Positions 35,024 through 43,620 of a stretch of 64,000 bases of DNA are shown piece after piece. A program made the translations under genes and the position numbers. Origin of the DNA: Terriglobia bacterium (lineage in GTDB: Bacteria; Acidobacteriota; Terriglobia; Bryobacterales; Bryobacteraceae); assembly GCA_020073145.1 (NCBI GenBank), contig JAIQFS010000023.1, forward strand, positions 63,492 through 127,491, written 5' to 3'. Position 1 is the stretch's first letter, and each line of letters begins with the position of its first letter. The notes below the pieces were generated by a model, which saw nothing but the letters and a program-made list of their open reading frames with translations, was not told the DNA's origin and ran no database searches.

Positions 35024-37321
35024 TTATGCTCCGGCCGGCTTCCCCACGGCCATCTCTTGGAATGCCGCGAGTGGGGATTGGGCGATGGCGGTCTGGCGCC
35101 AGCGGAGCGCCGCGGCAGAAAGCACCCAGAGATAGGTCAGGAGGCTCATCGCACCTCCCGCATAGACGGTGACGGGCGCATAGTCCAAGGTGATCCGGTC
35201 CCCGCCGGCGCCGAGCACGATTCCCCGCAGGGCGCCGTCCACCTGATGGATCGCCGCGGGCTTGCCGTTCACCGTGGCGCGCCAGCCTGGATAATCGACA
35301 TCGCCGAGCACCAGAAGGCCGGTGCTCTGCAAGGTGACTTCCATGCTCATTCGATTCGCCTCGTAGGAACGAAAGCGGACAGGCTCCGCTACTTTCGGCG
35401 CCGGCCCCAGCGGCAGGGGTAACGGCGATCGGAGCACGGCGCGGCGCCGGAAGTCGATGGCCGAGTCGCGCACAATCCGCAACAAAGCCTCGCGCGATGG
35501 CTCCACGCGCGTCTCATGGACCACCCAAGCGCGCGGATAGGCCGCCGGGTTTTCGTAAACCTTCCAGTGTCCGTCCGCATACAACGGCGACGGATCGGCT
35601 GCCGACACTGGTTTGATGTGGTAGCGCACGCCCAGCAGATCGTCGTGGTCAACGAGCGGCAAGTAGTCGGCGAGCACGGTGCCGCCGCCGCCCCAGGTGC
35701 TGGACACCTGGTACACGTCCGCATAGTTGGGCTCGCCGTCAACATAGAGCCGGGCCCGATAAAGCCCGGGCCGCGATTCGACGAAGCGCATGGCCCCGCG
35801 CAGGCTCAGCATTTGCTGGAGCGGATCGCCGGACTTGCTCAGTTGCGACTTGTTCGCCTCCGTCCATTGAAAGGCGTCCAGATCGAAGAGGATGAATACG
35901 GCCAGCAGAAGGCGAACAAATCCTCCCGCGGGTTTTCGCGTGAGGAAAACGAACCAGGCGCAGGACCCCAGGATCAGCAGCAGAGAGAGGGAATTGAAGG
36001 GGTTGATACTGAACTGGGTAAAAATGCCGGGCACGACCAGAGCGGCGCAGCAGGCGATGGCAACCCACTTGAGTATCCGTAAGGCCGGGGTCCAATCGAC
36101 ATCCGAGCGCAGCGTCACCAGCGTGTCGAGCCCGAACGCTGCCAGGACTGCGAGGGCGAACGATGCCAGATAGAGGAATCGAACCGATTCGCGGGCCATC
36201 CACAGGCCGGGAACGAGGGCGTAAAGCACTCCGTGAATAGGAAACAATCCGCCCAGAGAATACAAAAACGCCAGCACCGCCAGGCCGGCCAGATAACGGA
36301 CCCAGAGGTTGCTCCAGCATTTCCAGACTCCAATGACGGCCAGGAGGAAGGGAAAGACACCCACGTAGGGGATCGCCCAATTCTCGGTGGCGCCCGTCTT
36401 CCCGTCGAATCCGTTGGGGAAGAGCACGGCAACGATGCTCTGCGGCCACGTCCCGTTGCTCAGACGGTCGTAGGGTATTTTCTGGGAAGCCGGAACGGGA
36501 CTGTCGCCGCCGATGTAGCGCAGGCTCAGCCGGCTGTATTCCATGGACGGCAGCAACTGCACGGCGCCGGCGCCGGCGGCCACGACCGATGCAACGGCGA
36601 GGACCAGGGTTACGCGCAACCAATGCGACTGCGTGCTGACAGGCGTGGGCAGGGTCCGCCGCGAGACTGCCGCGTAATACACGCCCGCAGTCACCACCAC
36701 GATGGCTTGCAGGATCGACATATGCAATCCGCCCGCCAGAATCGACATTCCCAGGCAGGCTCCGCTCAGAGTCGCCTCCAATACGGCGGCGCGCGGCCGC
36801 TCGGCGCGCAGAGCGCGCAGCAAGAACAGGAGAATCGCGGGAAGCCAGATGGCGCTTTCCACATACGGCGGCCAAGGCATCCGGACGACGAGTCCGCCCA
36901 GCGAAAAACAACAGGCGCCGACGAATGCGGCGAAGCGCGTGACCCCAAGATCGCGAAGAAGCGCGAATGCAAAAAAAGCGCCCAGGAGCCGCGCCCCGAT
37001 GAGCAGTTCGCTGTACAACTGCGGAGAAAACAGACCGTCCCGGTTGAACGGGACCAGCGCCAGAACGAGGTGCAACGGATAGAAGGCGGAAGGGAGCATT
37101 TCCCCCGCGAACGGCCGCCCGCTGAACGCGTATGGATCCCACAGCGGCACTTGCCCATGCCGGATGGAAGTGACCCAGAAGTTGAGCCATCCGTAGGTCA
37201 GATTCACGTCCTCGGGCCAGACGAGGAGAGTGAATTGCCGGGTCAGCAGACTCTTCCAATAGAAGAGGAATACCGCCAACGCGAGTAGAGCGAGATACTT
37301 CGCGGTCGATCGGCTTGGCAT
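35024..37321 (-). CDS. YfhO-like polytopic membrane protein (GT-C-type glycosyltransferase candidate)
   Basis: This is a 765-residue integral membrane protein. The ATG at 37321 has GGAGG six bases upstream; the frame is open to 37354. Around 12 hydrophobic segments occupy roughly residues 10-490 (for example LALLALAVFLFYW and ILLFLLRAL). A C-terminal soluble, probably extracytoplasmic part follows, ending in a jelly-roll-like segment (STGLLVLGDVDYPGWRATVNGKPAAI) and a final membrane helix. The LxxWPEDVNLTYGW and W-DPYAFSGRPF segments resemble the YfhO family, linked in Firmicutes to glycosylation of lipoteichoic acid. A role in envelope glycan modification is inferred. No polysaccharide cluster surrounds it. 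Confidence 0.8.
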   Translation of the reverse strand: MPSRSTAKYLALLALAVFLFYWKSLLTRQFTLLVWPEDVNLTYGWLNFWVTSIRHGQVPLWDPYAFSGRPFAGEMLPSAFYPLHLVLALVPFNRDGLFSPQLYSELLIGARLLGAFFAFALLRDLGVTRFAAFVGACCFSLGGLVVRMPWPPYVESAIWLPAILLFLLRALRAERPRAAVLEATLSGACLGMSILAGGLHMSILQAIVVVTAGVYYAAVSRRTLPTPVSTQSHWLRVTLVLAVASVVAAGAGAVQLLPSMEYSRLSLRYIGGDSPVPASQKIPYDRLSNGTWPQSIVAVLFPNGFDGKTGATENWAIPYVGVFPFLLAVIGVWKCWSNLWVRYLAGLAVLAFLYSLGGLFPIHGVLYALVPGLWMARESVRFLYLASFALAVLAAFGLDTLVTLRSDVDWTPALRILKWVAIACCAALVVPGIFTQFSINPFNSLSLLLILGSCAWFVFLTRKPAGGFVRLLLAVFILFDLDAFQWTEANKSQLSKSGDPLQQMLSLRGAMRFVESRPGLYRARLYVDGEPNYADVYQVSSTWGGGGTVLADYLPLVDHDDLLGVRYHIKPVSAADPSPLYADGHWKVYENPAAYPRAWVVHETRVEPSREALLRIVRDSAIDFRRRAVLRSPLPLPLGPAPKVAEPVRFRSYEANRMSMEVTLQSTGLLVLGDVDYPGWRATVNGKPAAIHQVDGALRGIVLGAGGDRITLDYAPVTVYAGGAMSLLTYLWVLSAAALRWRQTAIAQSPLAAFQEMAVGKPAGA

Positions 37322-37718
37322 GAGATCCTCCGGAGTCCGATTCTGGTAACCCAAGAATAAGAAACCCGTCCGGGTATTTCAATGAGAATTTACTGCGGAG
37401 CAACGATCATCGCTCTTCCAGAGGCAGTCAACCGAGAGGGACCGATCGCCCCGCCGACTTCGCTAACAAACTTCGGCAGCGGCACAGAGCCCTCAGAGAA
37501 GGATTCCGGAGCGTTTGCGCCGCCCTGAATGCCGAGTCCGGCCGTCACATTCGCCGGCCCGAGACGGTGAATCGGCCGGCGGGCGGCATTGGTGTGAATT
37601 CATACTATTGACAAGATTTTCGGACATTCCGTTTTTATATACGGGGTGTCACGCCGGCAGTCTTGGCCCCGCTCTCGAATTCCCCGAGCCTGCCGTTACC
37701 TGCTACCCTGCTCCTCGG
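37322..37718. other. 397-bp divergent intergenic region with possible small terminator and unsupported ORF
   Basis: On the minus strand a short stem ACCC-GGAC-GGGT followed by TTTCTTATTCTT (about 37356-37377) resembles a weak intrinsic terminator. It lies just downstream of an open minus-strand frame (37390-37599) without ATG. That frame would end ...VGGAIGPSRLTASGRAMIVAPQ and may be the 3' remnant of a gene, but nothing identifies it. The plus-strand half holds the rsmB promoter candidate. Confidence 0.35.
37608..37641 (+). promoter_or_regulatory. Promoter candidate for the rsmB-rpe-bamD group
   Basis: A perfect -35 hexamer TTGACA (37608-37613) is followed by an AT-rich GTTTTTATATAC run. 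The -10 could be TTTATA (37634-37639, 20-bp spacing) or TATATA (37636-37641, 22-bp). The spacing is longer than ideal, so the -10 assignment is uncertain. Confidence 0.45.
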
Positions 37719-38786
37719 ATGCTCGGGTCTGCCCGCTCGGTTGCTTTCGACATTCTCCAGAAAGTGGAGCGGGGCGCGTTTGCCTCCGATCTGCTGCGGG
37801 AGGCGGCGCTCGATCCGCGGGATGCCGGCCTCGCTTCGCAGATTGTATTCGGGGTGTTGCGCTTTCGCGCGCAGCTCGATTTCCTGATCGAACACTATGC
37901 GGGCCGGGCTCGCAGACTCGATCCGGAAGTCCGCACGGCGCTGCGCATGGGGCTCTTCCAGGCGCGGTATCTGGAGCGCGTTCCGGCGCATGCGGCGGTA
38001 GCGGAGAGTGTCGAGCTGGTCAAGCGGGCGCGCAAGACCTCGGCCGGCGGGTTCGTCAACGCCGTGTTGCGCAAAGCCGACCGGCAGCCTGTGGTGTGGC
38101 CCTGCCGCGAGGTGGAACTGTCCTGTCCGGAGTGGCTACTGGCCCGGTGGGAGCGGCACTACGGAGCGGGCGTTGCCGAAGGAGTGGCGCGGGCCGCGTT
38201 GTGCGAGCCGGAAACCTACGTGCGGGTCGGTGCGGCTGGCAGCCGTATCCAGGATATCGGCTCGCAGTCCATCGTGCCGCTGCTGCGGCTGGAGCCTGGC
38301 CAGCGCTTCCTCGACCTTTGCGCGGCTCCCGGCAACAAGACCGCCCAGGCGCTCGAAGCCGGCGTCGACGCCGTGGCGTGCGATCGCTACCTGCGCCGCC
38401 TTCTGCCGATGGCGGGGTTGGGCGCCGCTCTGGTGGTTCTCGATGGCGCCCGGACCCTGCCTTTCTCGCGCCCGTTTGATCGCATCCTGGTGGACGCTCC
38501 GTGCTCCGGCACGGGCACGCTGGCCCGGAATCCCGAAATCAAGTGGCGCTTGAAACCCGAGGATCTGGCCGGCTTCCAGCGTCGGCAGGTGGCGCTGCTG
38601 GAACAGGCGCGTGCGGCCCTGGCCCCCGGAGGCCTGCTGGTGTATTCCACCTGCTCGCTCGAGCCCGAGGAGAATGAGGAGGTCGCAGCCACCGTTCCCC
38701 CGCAACTCGTGGTCGAGACCCGGCACCGCCTCCCCGGGCGCGATGCGGGGGACGGTTTTTTCGCTGCTGTGATAAAATCAGGTTGA
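37719..38786 (+). CDS. rsmB: 16S rRNA (cytosine-5) methyltransferase, RsmB/NOL1-NOP2-sun family
   Basis: This enzyme methylates C967 (E. coli numbering) of 16S rRNA with S-adenosylmethionine. The product is 355 residues from the ATG at 37719; the frame extends to 37515 without support. The N-terminal NusB-like RNA-binding domain (ARSVAFDILQKVERGAFASDLL...GGFVNAVLRKADRQP) is followed by the Rossmann methyltransferase. The latter has FLDLCAAPGNKTAQALE, the cysteine in VDAPCSGTGTLARNPEIKWRL, and the catalytic cysteine in VYSTCSLEPEENEEV. It is shorter than E. coli RsmB (429) because the linker is compact. It is the first gene of a run with rpe and bamD. Confidence 0.93.
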   Translation: MLGSARSVAFDILQKVERGAFASDLLREAALDPRDAGLASQIVFGVLRFRAQLDFLIEHYAGRARRLDPEVRTALRMGLFQARYLERVPAHAAVAESVELVKRARKTSAGGFVNAVLRKADRQPVVWPCREVELSCPEWLLARWERHYGAGVAEGVARAALCEPETYVRVGAAGSRIQDIGSQSIVPLLRLEPGQRFLDLCAAPGNKTAQALEAGVDAVACDRYLRRLLPMAGLGAALVVLDGARTLPFSRPFDRILVDAPCSGTGTLARNPEIKWRLKPEDLAGFQRRQVALLEQARAALAPGGLLVYSTCSLEPEENEEVAATVPPQLVVETRHRLPGRDAGDGFFAAVIKSG

Positions 38787-38793
38787 TCCGCAA

Positions 38794-39468
38794 ATGGTTG
38801 AAATTGTTCCCTCAATCCTATCGGCGGACTTCGCTCGACTAGCCGAGGACATCGGGCGCGTCGAGCGAGGCGGCGCAACCATGCTCCATTTGGACGTGAT
38901 GGACGGCCACTTTGTGCCGAACCTCACGATCGGACCGCCGGTCGTGGAGTCGATCCGCAAAACGACGCGTGCGCATCTGGACGTGCACCTGATGATCGAA
39001 AACCCGGACCGGTATGTCGGCGCCTTCGCGCGAGCCGGGGCCAATTCGATTTCGGTTCACTATGAAGCCTGCCGCCACTTGGACGCCGTGCTCGGCCTGA
39101 TCCGCGCGGAAGGCGCGCAAGCGGGCGTCGTGCTGAATCCGGCCACGCCGGTGGGGATGCTGCAGGATATTCTGGAAGTGGCGGATTACGTGCTGCTGAT
39201 GAGCGTGAATCCCGGATTTGGGGGGCAGACGCTGATTCCGTACGTGCTGGAAAAAGCGCGGCAGCTCGACCGCATGCGGCGGGAGAAGAGATTGGCGCTG
39301 CCTATCGAAATCGATGGCGGTGTGCACCGGGATAACCTGGCCGACGTGGTTCGCGCCGGGTGTGATTGGATCGTCACAGGGTCGGCTGTTTTTCACAGTC
39401 CCAACCCCGAGGCAACGGTACGGGAAATGCGCGAAATCGCGGCCCACGCGGCCGCGGTGGAGTGCTGA
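38794..39468 (+). CDS. rpe: Ribulose-phosphate 3-epimerase
   Basis: This pentose-phosphate enzyme interconverts ribulose-5-P and xylulose-5-P. It is a TIM barrel of 224 residues with ILSADFARLAEDI, the metal-binding HLDVMDGHFVPNLTIGPPVV, DVHLMIENPD, LLMSVNPGFGGQ, IEIDGGVHRDNL and a phosphate-binding GSAVF. All catalytic segments are intact. It starts 7 bp after rsmB. Confidence 0.97.
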   Translation: MVEIVPSILSADFARLAEDIGRVERGGATMLHLDVMDGHFVPNLTIGPPVVESIRKTTRAHLDVHLMIENPDRYVGAFARAGANSISVHYEACRHLDAVLGLIRAEGAQAGVVLNPATPVGMLQDILEVADYVLLMSVNPGFGGQTLIPYVLEKARQLDRMRREKRLALPIEIDGGVHRDNLADVVRAGCDWIVTGSAVFHSPNPEATVREMREIAAHAAAVEC

Positions 39469-39486
39469 ATATTCTTGGGTGGCTTC

Positions 39487-40776
39487 ATGATGCTTCGTAG
39501 TCTCATACGGTATGGCGCGGCTTCGGCGGCGCTGGTGTTTCTGATGACCTCGTGTGGTTTGCGGCGTCATCCGTACGAAAACCCGATCTCCAAAGACACG
39601 CAACAGCCCGACAAGGTGCTGTTCGACAAGGCGATCCACGACATCGAGCACAGCCGGTATGAGATCGGCAGGCTGACCCTGCAGACGCTGATCAACACCT
39701 ACGATTCCAGCGAGTACCTGGCCAAGGCGAAACTGGCCATCGCGGATAGTTGGTACCGGGAAGGCGGCGCCCGCGGCTTGGCTCAGGCCGAGGCCGAATA
39801 CAAGGACTTCATCCTGTTCTATCCGACCATGGAAGAAGCCGCCGAAGCGCAGGAGAAGGTCTGCGACATCCAGATCAACCAGATGGAGAAGCCTGACCGC
39901 GACCCGATGCACGCGCGGCGCGCTGAAGACGAGTGCCGCCAGCTGCTGGAGCAGTTTCCGAACAGCAAATTCGCTCCCGAGGCGCAGCAGAAGCTCCGCA
40001 ACATCCAGGAAGTGCTGGCTGCGTCCGAGTTCAAAGTGGGGACGTTCTACCACACTAAGGGCAGTTACCCCGCGTCGGCCAACCGTTTGCAAGCGCTGCC
40101 GGATCAGTACCCGCTCTTCAGCCAGAACGATGAAGCGCTCTGGACGATGGCCGATGACTACCACAGGATGGGAGACCGCTTTGAAGCGCGCGAGGCGGAG
40201 GCGTATACCCGGATCGTTCGCGACTTTCCGCTGAGCGGCCACGTTTCCGCCGCCAAAGAGCGGCTGCAGGCTCTGAACCGCCCCGTCCCGGATGCCGATC
40301 CCACGGCGCTGGCCCGCATGAAATCCGAACTGGAGAATCGCGAAAGAGCCGGCATCCCCGGCCGGGTATTCGGCGTCTTCAGCTCCAAACCGGACATGCG
40401 AGCGGCGGCCAAGAGCGGCACCCCCACCATGGCTGGGCTCCGGCCGACCACGCCGGTCAGCGTGCCGGGCGCTCTGACGGGTGCTGCCGGTACGACCTCC
40501 GATGTGTCGGCGCAAGTGCTGAGCGACACGTCGGCCCTCGATAAGGGGCAGGATGCCCGCGCCCTTCCGCCCGGGCAGACTGCGGCTGCGGCTCAGACCG
40601 GGGACAGCGGGCAGGCTGCCGTGGCCCAAACTCAGCCCCTACCGACCAACCACACCGCTCCCCCGAAGAAGCAGAAGAAAGTCAAGAAGGCGAAGGCGCC
40701 GAAGGTCGATCCACAACCGAAGGGAGCCGCGCAGCCAACGCCCGATGCGCCTCCTAAGGCGGATACGCAGCCGTAA
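39487..40776 (+). CDS. bamD: BamD-like outer-membrane assembly lipoprotein with Ala/Pro/Lys tail
   Basis: This is a 429-residue lipoprotein with signal ASAALVFLMTSC (lipobox MTSC), so it is probably anchored at the outer membrane. TPR-like repeats at about 35-270 (DKVLFDKAIHDIEHSRYEIGRLTLQTLINTYDSSEYLAKAKLAIADSWY, AEAEYKDFILFYPTMEEAAEAQ, QLLEQFPNSKFAPEAQ) match BamD, the essential Bam-complex subunit. The C-terminal 150 residues are low complexity, ending in Lys/Pro/Ala (KKQKKVKKAKAPK), which is longer than usual BamD (~245). The ATG at 39487 (or 39490) is preferred over a TTG at 39475. It lies 18 bp after rpe. Confidence 0.87.
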   Translation: MMLRSLIRYGAASAALVFLMTSCGLRRHPYENPISKDTQQPDKVLFDKAIHDIEHSRYEIGRLTLQTLINTYDSSEYLAKAKLAIADSWYREGGARGLAQAEAEYKDFILFYPTMEEAAEAQEKVCDIQINQMEKPDRDPMHARRAEDECRQLLEQFPNSKFAPEAQQKLRNIQEVLAASEFKVGTFYHTKGSYPASANRLQALPDQYPLFSQNDEALWTMADDYHRMGDRFEAREAEAYTRIVRDFPLSGHVSAAKERLQALNRPVPDADPTALARMKSELENRERAGIPGRVFGVFSSKPDMRAAAKSGTPTMAGLRPTTPVSVPGALTGAAGTTSDVSAQVLSDTSALDKGQDARALPPGQTAAAAQTGDSGQAAVAQTQPLPTNHTAPPKKQKKVKKAKAPKVDPQPKGAAQPTPDAPPKADTQP

Positions 40777-40778
40777 TC

Positions 40779-41540
40779 ATGAGCCGGATCCTGCTGGTCG
40801 ATGACAGCCCGCACGCGCAGCGCATGGGCGAGCGAATCCTTTCCGATGAAGGGTACGAGGTGGTCACCGTCAGCAATGCCGATTCGGCGTTGATCCGGCT
40901 GGATGACGCCGATCCCGATGTGGTTCTGGCGGACACCGTGATGCCCGGGCGCACCGGTTTCGACATCTGCCACTACCTGAAGATGAGCCCGCGTCACCGG
41001 CACGTCCGGGTGATCCTGACGGCGGGTGTGCTCGAGCCCCTGGATGAAGAACAGGCCAAGCGGGTGTCCGCCGACGGCACGCTGAAGAAACCCTTTGAAG
41101 CCAGCGCGCTGCTCGCGGCGGTGAGGCCGCTGGCGGAGGCCGCCGAAGCGGCTCGGGCGGAGTCAGCGCCACAGGGTCCGGGGACCAGGAGCCAGGGGCC
41201 CGCCAAAAGCGCTCCGGTGGCGCCGTTCGTGGCTGTCGTGGATTCCGAGCAGGTGCGCGCCGCGGTTACCGTGGCGCTCGACGCGGCCATGGGTGTCATC
41301 GTGGATGAGATCGCGCGCCGCGTGCTCACGACCCTTGCGTTGAAGAAACCCGAGGCCACCGCCGAGCCGCCCCTGCCCGTGACCGCGCCGTTGCGTCCGG
41401 AAGCGCCGGTCCCCGCGGTTCCGCCGAACGCCGAGCCCCGAACCGACGCCGTGCGCCGCGTGAGCCCCGTCCGCCTCCGCTCGTCGTCCATGCTGGGATT
41501 GAATCTGGGGCGCACCGAGTACCCGCCCGATCGCGAATAA
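40779..41540 (+). CDS. Response-regulator receiver protein with low-complexity C-terminus
   Basis: This is a 253-residue protein. The receiver domain at 1-120 is complete, with acidic pair in LLVDDSPHAQ, phospho-acceptor in VVLADTVMPGRTG, VILTAGV and LKKPFEASAL. The remainder is Ala/Pro/Glu/Arg-rich without a recognisable output domain, apart from one helical stretch (VRAAVTVALDAAMGVIVDEIARRVLTTLALKK). It starts 2 bp after bamD and ends 2 bp before yajQ. No kinase is adjacent. Signalling by protein contact rather than DNA binding is inferred. Confidence 0.88.
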   Translation: MSRILLVDDSPHAQRMGERILSDEGYEVVTVSNADSALIRLDDADPDVVLADTVMPGRTGFDICHYLKMSPRHRHVRVILTAGVLEPLDEEQAKRVSADGTLKKPFEASALLAAVRPLAEAAEAARAESAPQGPGTRSQGPAKSAPVAPFVAVVDSEQVRAAVTVALDAAMGVIVDEIARRVLTTLALKKPEATAEPPLPVTAPLRPEAPVPAVPPNAEPRTDAVRRVSPVRLRSSSMLGLNLGRTEYPPDRE

Positions 41541-41542
41541 AT

Positions 41543-42043
41543 ATGCCCGACAACAGTTTTGACGTCGTCTCGAAAATAGAAATTCCCGAAGTCCTCAACG
41601 CCGTGCAGCAGGCGCTGAAGGAGATCACTCAGCGCTACGACCTCAAGGGCTCGCACTCCAATATCGAGCTGAACGAGAAGGACAACAAGATTGAGCTGGC
41701 CAGCCAGGATGAATTTAAACTGAAGGCCGTGATCGACATTCTCGAGTCCAAGCTGGTCAAGCGCAAAGTGCCGCTCAAGGGCATGAGTTATGGCCCCGTC
41801 GTTCCGGCCGCCAGTTCGACGGTGAAGCAGGAGATTACCCTACAGCAGGGAATCGCGATCGAGAAAGCGCGCGAGATCGTCAAGAAGATCAAGGACAGCA
41901 AGTTAAAGGTGCAGGCCTCGATCCAGGGCGATTTTGTGCGGGTTTCGGGGCGCGACCGCGACACCCTGCAATCGGCAATCCAGTTACTGCGCGACAGCGA
42001 CTTCGGCATCGACATGCAATTCACCAACTACCGCACCAACTGA
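41543..42043 (+). CDS. yajQ: YajQ family protein (nucleotide / cyclic-di-GMP binding)
   Basis: This is a 166-residue protein with the two ferredoxin-like repeats of the YajQ family: SFDVVSKIEIPEVLNAVQQALKEITQRYDLKGSHSNIELNEKDN and KIKDSKLKVQASIQGDFVRVSGRDRDTLQSAIQLLRDSDFGIDMQFTNYR. Xanthomonas homologues bind cyclic di-GMP, while others bind tRNA or nucleotides. Its place right after a receiver protein suggests a small signalling module. The C-terminal QFTNYR signature is intact and the length is standard. Confidence 0.95.
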   Translation: MPDNSFDVVSKIEIPEVLNAVQQALKEITQRYDLKGSHSNIELNEKDNKIELASQDEFKLKAVIDILESKLVKRKVPLKGMSYGPVVPAASSTVKQEITLQQGIAIEKAREIVKKIKDSKLKVQASIQGDFVRVSGRDRDTLQSAIQLLRDSDFGIDMQFTNYRTN

Positions 42044-42044
42044 A

Positions 42045-42689
42045 GTGGCGCGCCGCATCGAGAGTCTTTTTTTGGAAGGGCCCGCCGGCCGGTTGGAAGC
42101 GCAGCTGGAGGAGCCCGAAGATCAGGCGCCCCGTTTGGCGGCTCTGGTGTGCCACCCGCATCCCCTCCACGGCGGGACCATGCACAACAAGGTGGTCTAT
42201 CGCGTGGCCCGCGGCCTGCGCCACGCCGGGGCGGTGGTCTTGCGCTTCAATTTTCGCGGCGTCGGCGGGAGCGAAGGCGAGCACGCCCACATGACCGGCG
42301 AGATTGAGGACGCGCGCGCCGCGCTGGCCTGGCTTCGCCGGCGCTATCCCGAGCTGCCGTTCGCGCTGGCTGGGTTTTCCTTCGGCGCGCGCGTGATCAC
42401 ACGCTTGGGATGCGCCATGGGGGGCGCCCGGTTCCTGATGGCCGTGGGCCACTCCACGCAGCGGGGCAGCGAATACCTGGAATCCTGCCCGGCCTCCAAG
42501 ATCTTCATCCAGAGCACTCACGATGAGTTCGGCCCGCGCGCGCAGTTGGAGGCGATGGTTGCCGGGCTGGCGGGGCCGAAGCAATTGATTTGGATCGAGG
42601 CCGCCGATCACTTCTTCGCCGGGGGTTTGGAGGAGCTGGAGGCAGCGGTAGGGAATGCGGTCGCCGTGGTGGAGGGAGGAGGCTCATGA
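42045..42689 (+). CDS. Alpha/beta hydrolase (dienelactone-hydrolase-like)
   Basis: This is a 214-residue hydrolase from the GTG at 42045, directly after the yajQ stop. The oxyanion-loop motif CHPHPLHGGTMHNKV, FNFRGVGGSEGEH, the nucleophile elbow LAGFSFGARV (S112), an acid candidate in STHDEFGP and the histidine in EAADHFFAG are all present. The CHPHPxxGG pattern is typical of the small 'alpha/beta hydrolase family' esterases often annotated YcjY/dienelactone-like. The substrate is unknown. The last codons overlap the next gene (ATGA), so expression of the two is coupled. Confidence 0.87.
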   Translation: MARRIESLFLEGPAGRLEAQLEEPEDQAPRLAALVCHPHPLHGGTMHNKVVYRVARGLRHAGAVVLRFNFRGVGGSEGEHAHMTGEIEDARAALAWLRRRYPELPFALAGFSFGARVITRLGCAMGGARFLMAVGHSTQRGSEYLESCPASKIFIQSTHDEFGPRAQLEAMVAGLAGPKQLIWIEAADHFFAGGLEELEAAVGNAVAVVEGGGS

Positions 42690-43555
42690 GCAGCGCAAGC
42701 CGGTTGCGAGAACTACTGCGTCAGGGCGGTCTGGTCGCCGCGCCAGGCGCCTATGACTGCATCACGGCGCGCCTGGTGGAACAGGCCGGGTTCGACGCGG
42801 TGTACATGACGGGCGCCGGCACCGCGGCCACCTTGGGCTATCCCGATTACGGGCTGGTCACGATGTCGGAGATGGCGGACAACGCCGGACGCATCGCCGC
42901 CGCCACCGGCATCCCGGTGATCGCGGATGCCGATACGGGCTACGGCAACGAACTCAACGTGGTCCGCACTGTGCGCGAGTTCGAAAAGCGCGGCGTCGCC
43001 GGCATTCACATCGAGGACCAGGGCTTTCCGAAAAAGTGCGGCCACCTGGAAGATAAGGTGGTGATCCCGATCGAGGAGTATGCCGCCAAGATTCGCGCCG
43101 CGGCGTCCGCGAAGCAGGAACCGGACTTCTTGATCATTGCGCGTACCGATGCCCGCGCCGTCCTGGGATTCGACGAGTCCATCCGCCGCGCGAACGCAGC
43201 GCTCGATGCGGGCGCCGATATGGCGTTCGTCGAAGCGCCTCAGACGCGGGAAGAAGTGGCCGCCGTGCCCCGCCTGGTGAAGGGCCCGTGCCTGCTCAAC
43301 GTGGTGTGGCGCGGCAAAACGCCGGATGTGTCCCTCGATGACGCGCAAGCCATGGGTTATCGGCTGGCGATTCTGCCGGCGGTGTTGTTTACCGCGGTCA
43401 TCGGCGTCTGTGACGCGATGCTGGAGGAATTGCGCCGTACCCGCCGGCATCCGGTTCCCGCGGCGGACCTCACGCCGGCACAGGCGTTCCGCCGTTTCGG
43501 CGCCGATGAGTGGGACCCGCTGCGCGCGCGGTTTCGGGCGCCTGCGTCCTCTTAA
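42686..43555 (+). CDS. Isocitrate lyase/PEP mutase superfamily enzyme (methylisocitrate-lyase-like)
   Basis: This is a 289-residue TIM-barrel enzyme. The ATG at 42686 has GGAGGGAGGAGG just upstream. The Mg-binding IADADTGYGN (D81, D83), GIHIEDQ and the catalytic-cysteine segment PKKCGH (C118) are present. The KKCGH cysteine points to a C-C lyase such as 2-methylisocitrate lyase rather than PEP mutase or an oxaloacetate decarboxylase that lacks it. It overlaps the hydrolase gene by 4 nt. No other methylcitrate-cycle genes (prpC, prpD) are nearby, so the exact substrate stays open. Confidence 0.9.
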   Translation: MSSASRLRELLRQGGLVAAPGAYDCITARLVEQAGFDAVYMTGAGTAATLGYPDYGLVTMSEMADNAGRIAAATGIPVIADADTGYGNELNVVRTVREFEKRGVAGIHIEDQGFPKKCGHLEDKVVIPIEEYAAKIRAAASAKQEPDFLIIARTDARAVLGFDESIRRANAALDAGADMAFVEAPQTREEVAAVPRLVKGPCLLNVVWRGKTPDVSLDDAQAMGYRLAILPAVLFTAVIGVCDAMLEELRRTRRHPVPAADLTPAQAFRRFGADEWDPLRARFRAPASS

Positions 43556-43620
43556 ACCTTTACCCGGATTCGAGCGCAACAACCGGATAGACTTCGCGCC
43601 GCGGCAACTTCTACAGTGGG

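Noticed and set aside
35739-37403. 554-codon minus-strand ORF on the same strand as the YfhO-like gene
   Set aside because: It is a frame-shifted reading of the YfhO-like gene, Arg/Ser/Gly-rich without hydrophobic helices.
38839-40629. 596-codon minus-strand ORF
   Set aside because: It is antisense to rpe and bamD, with shadow composition only.
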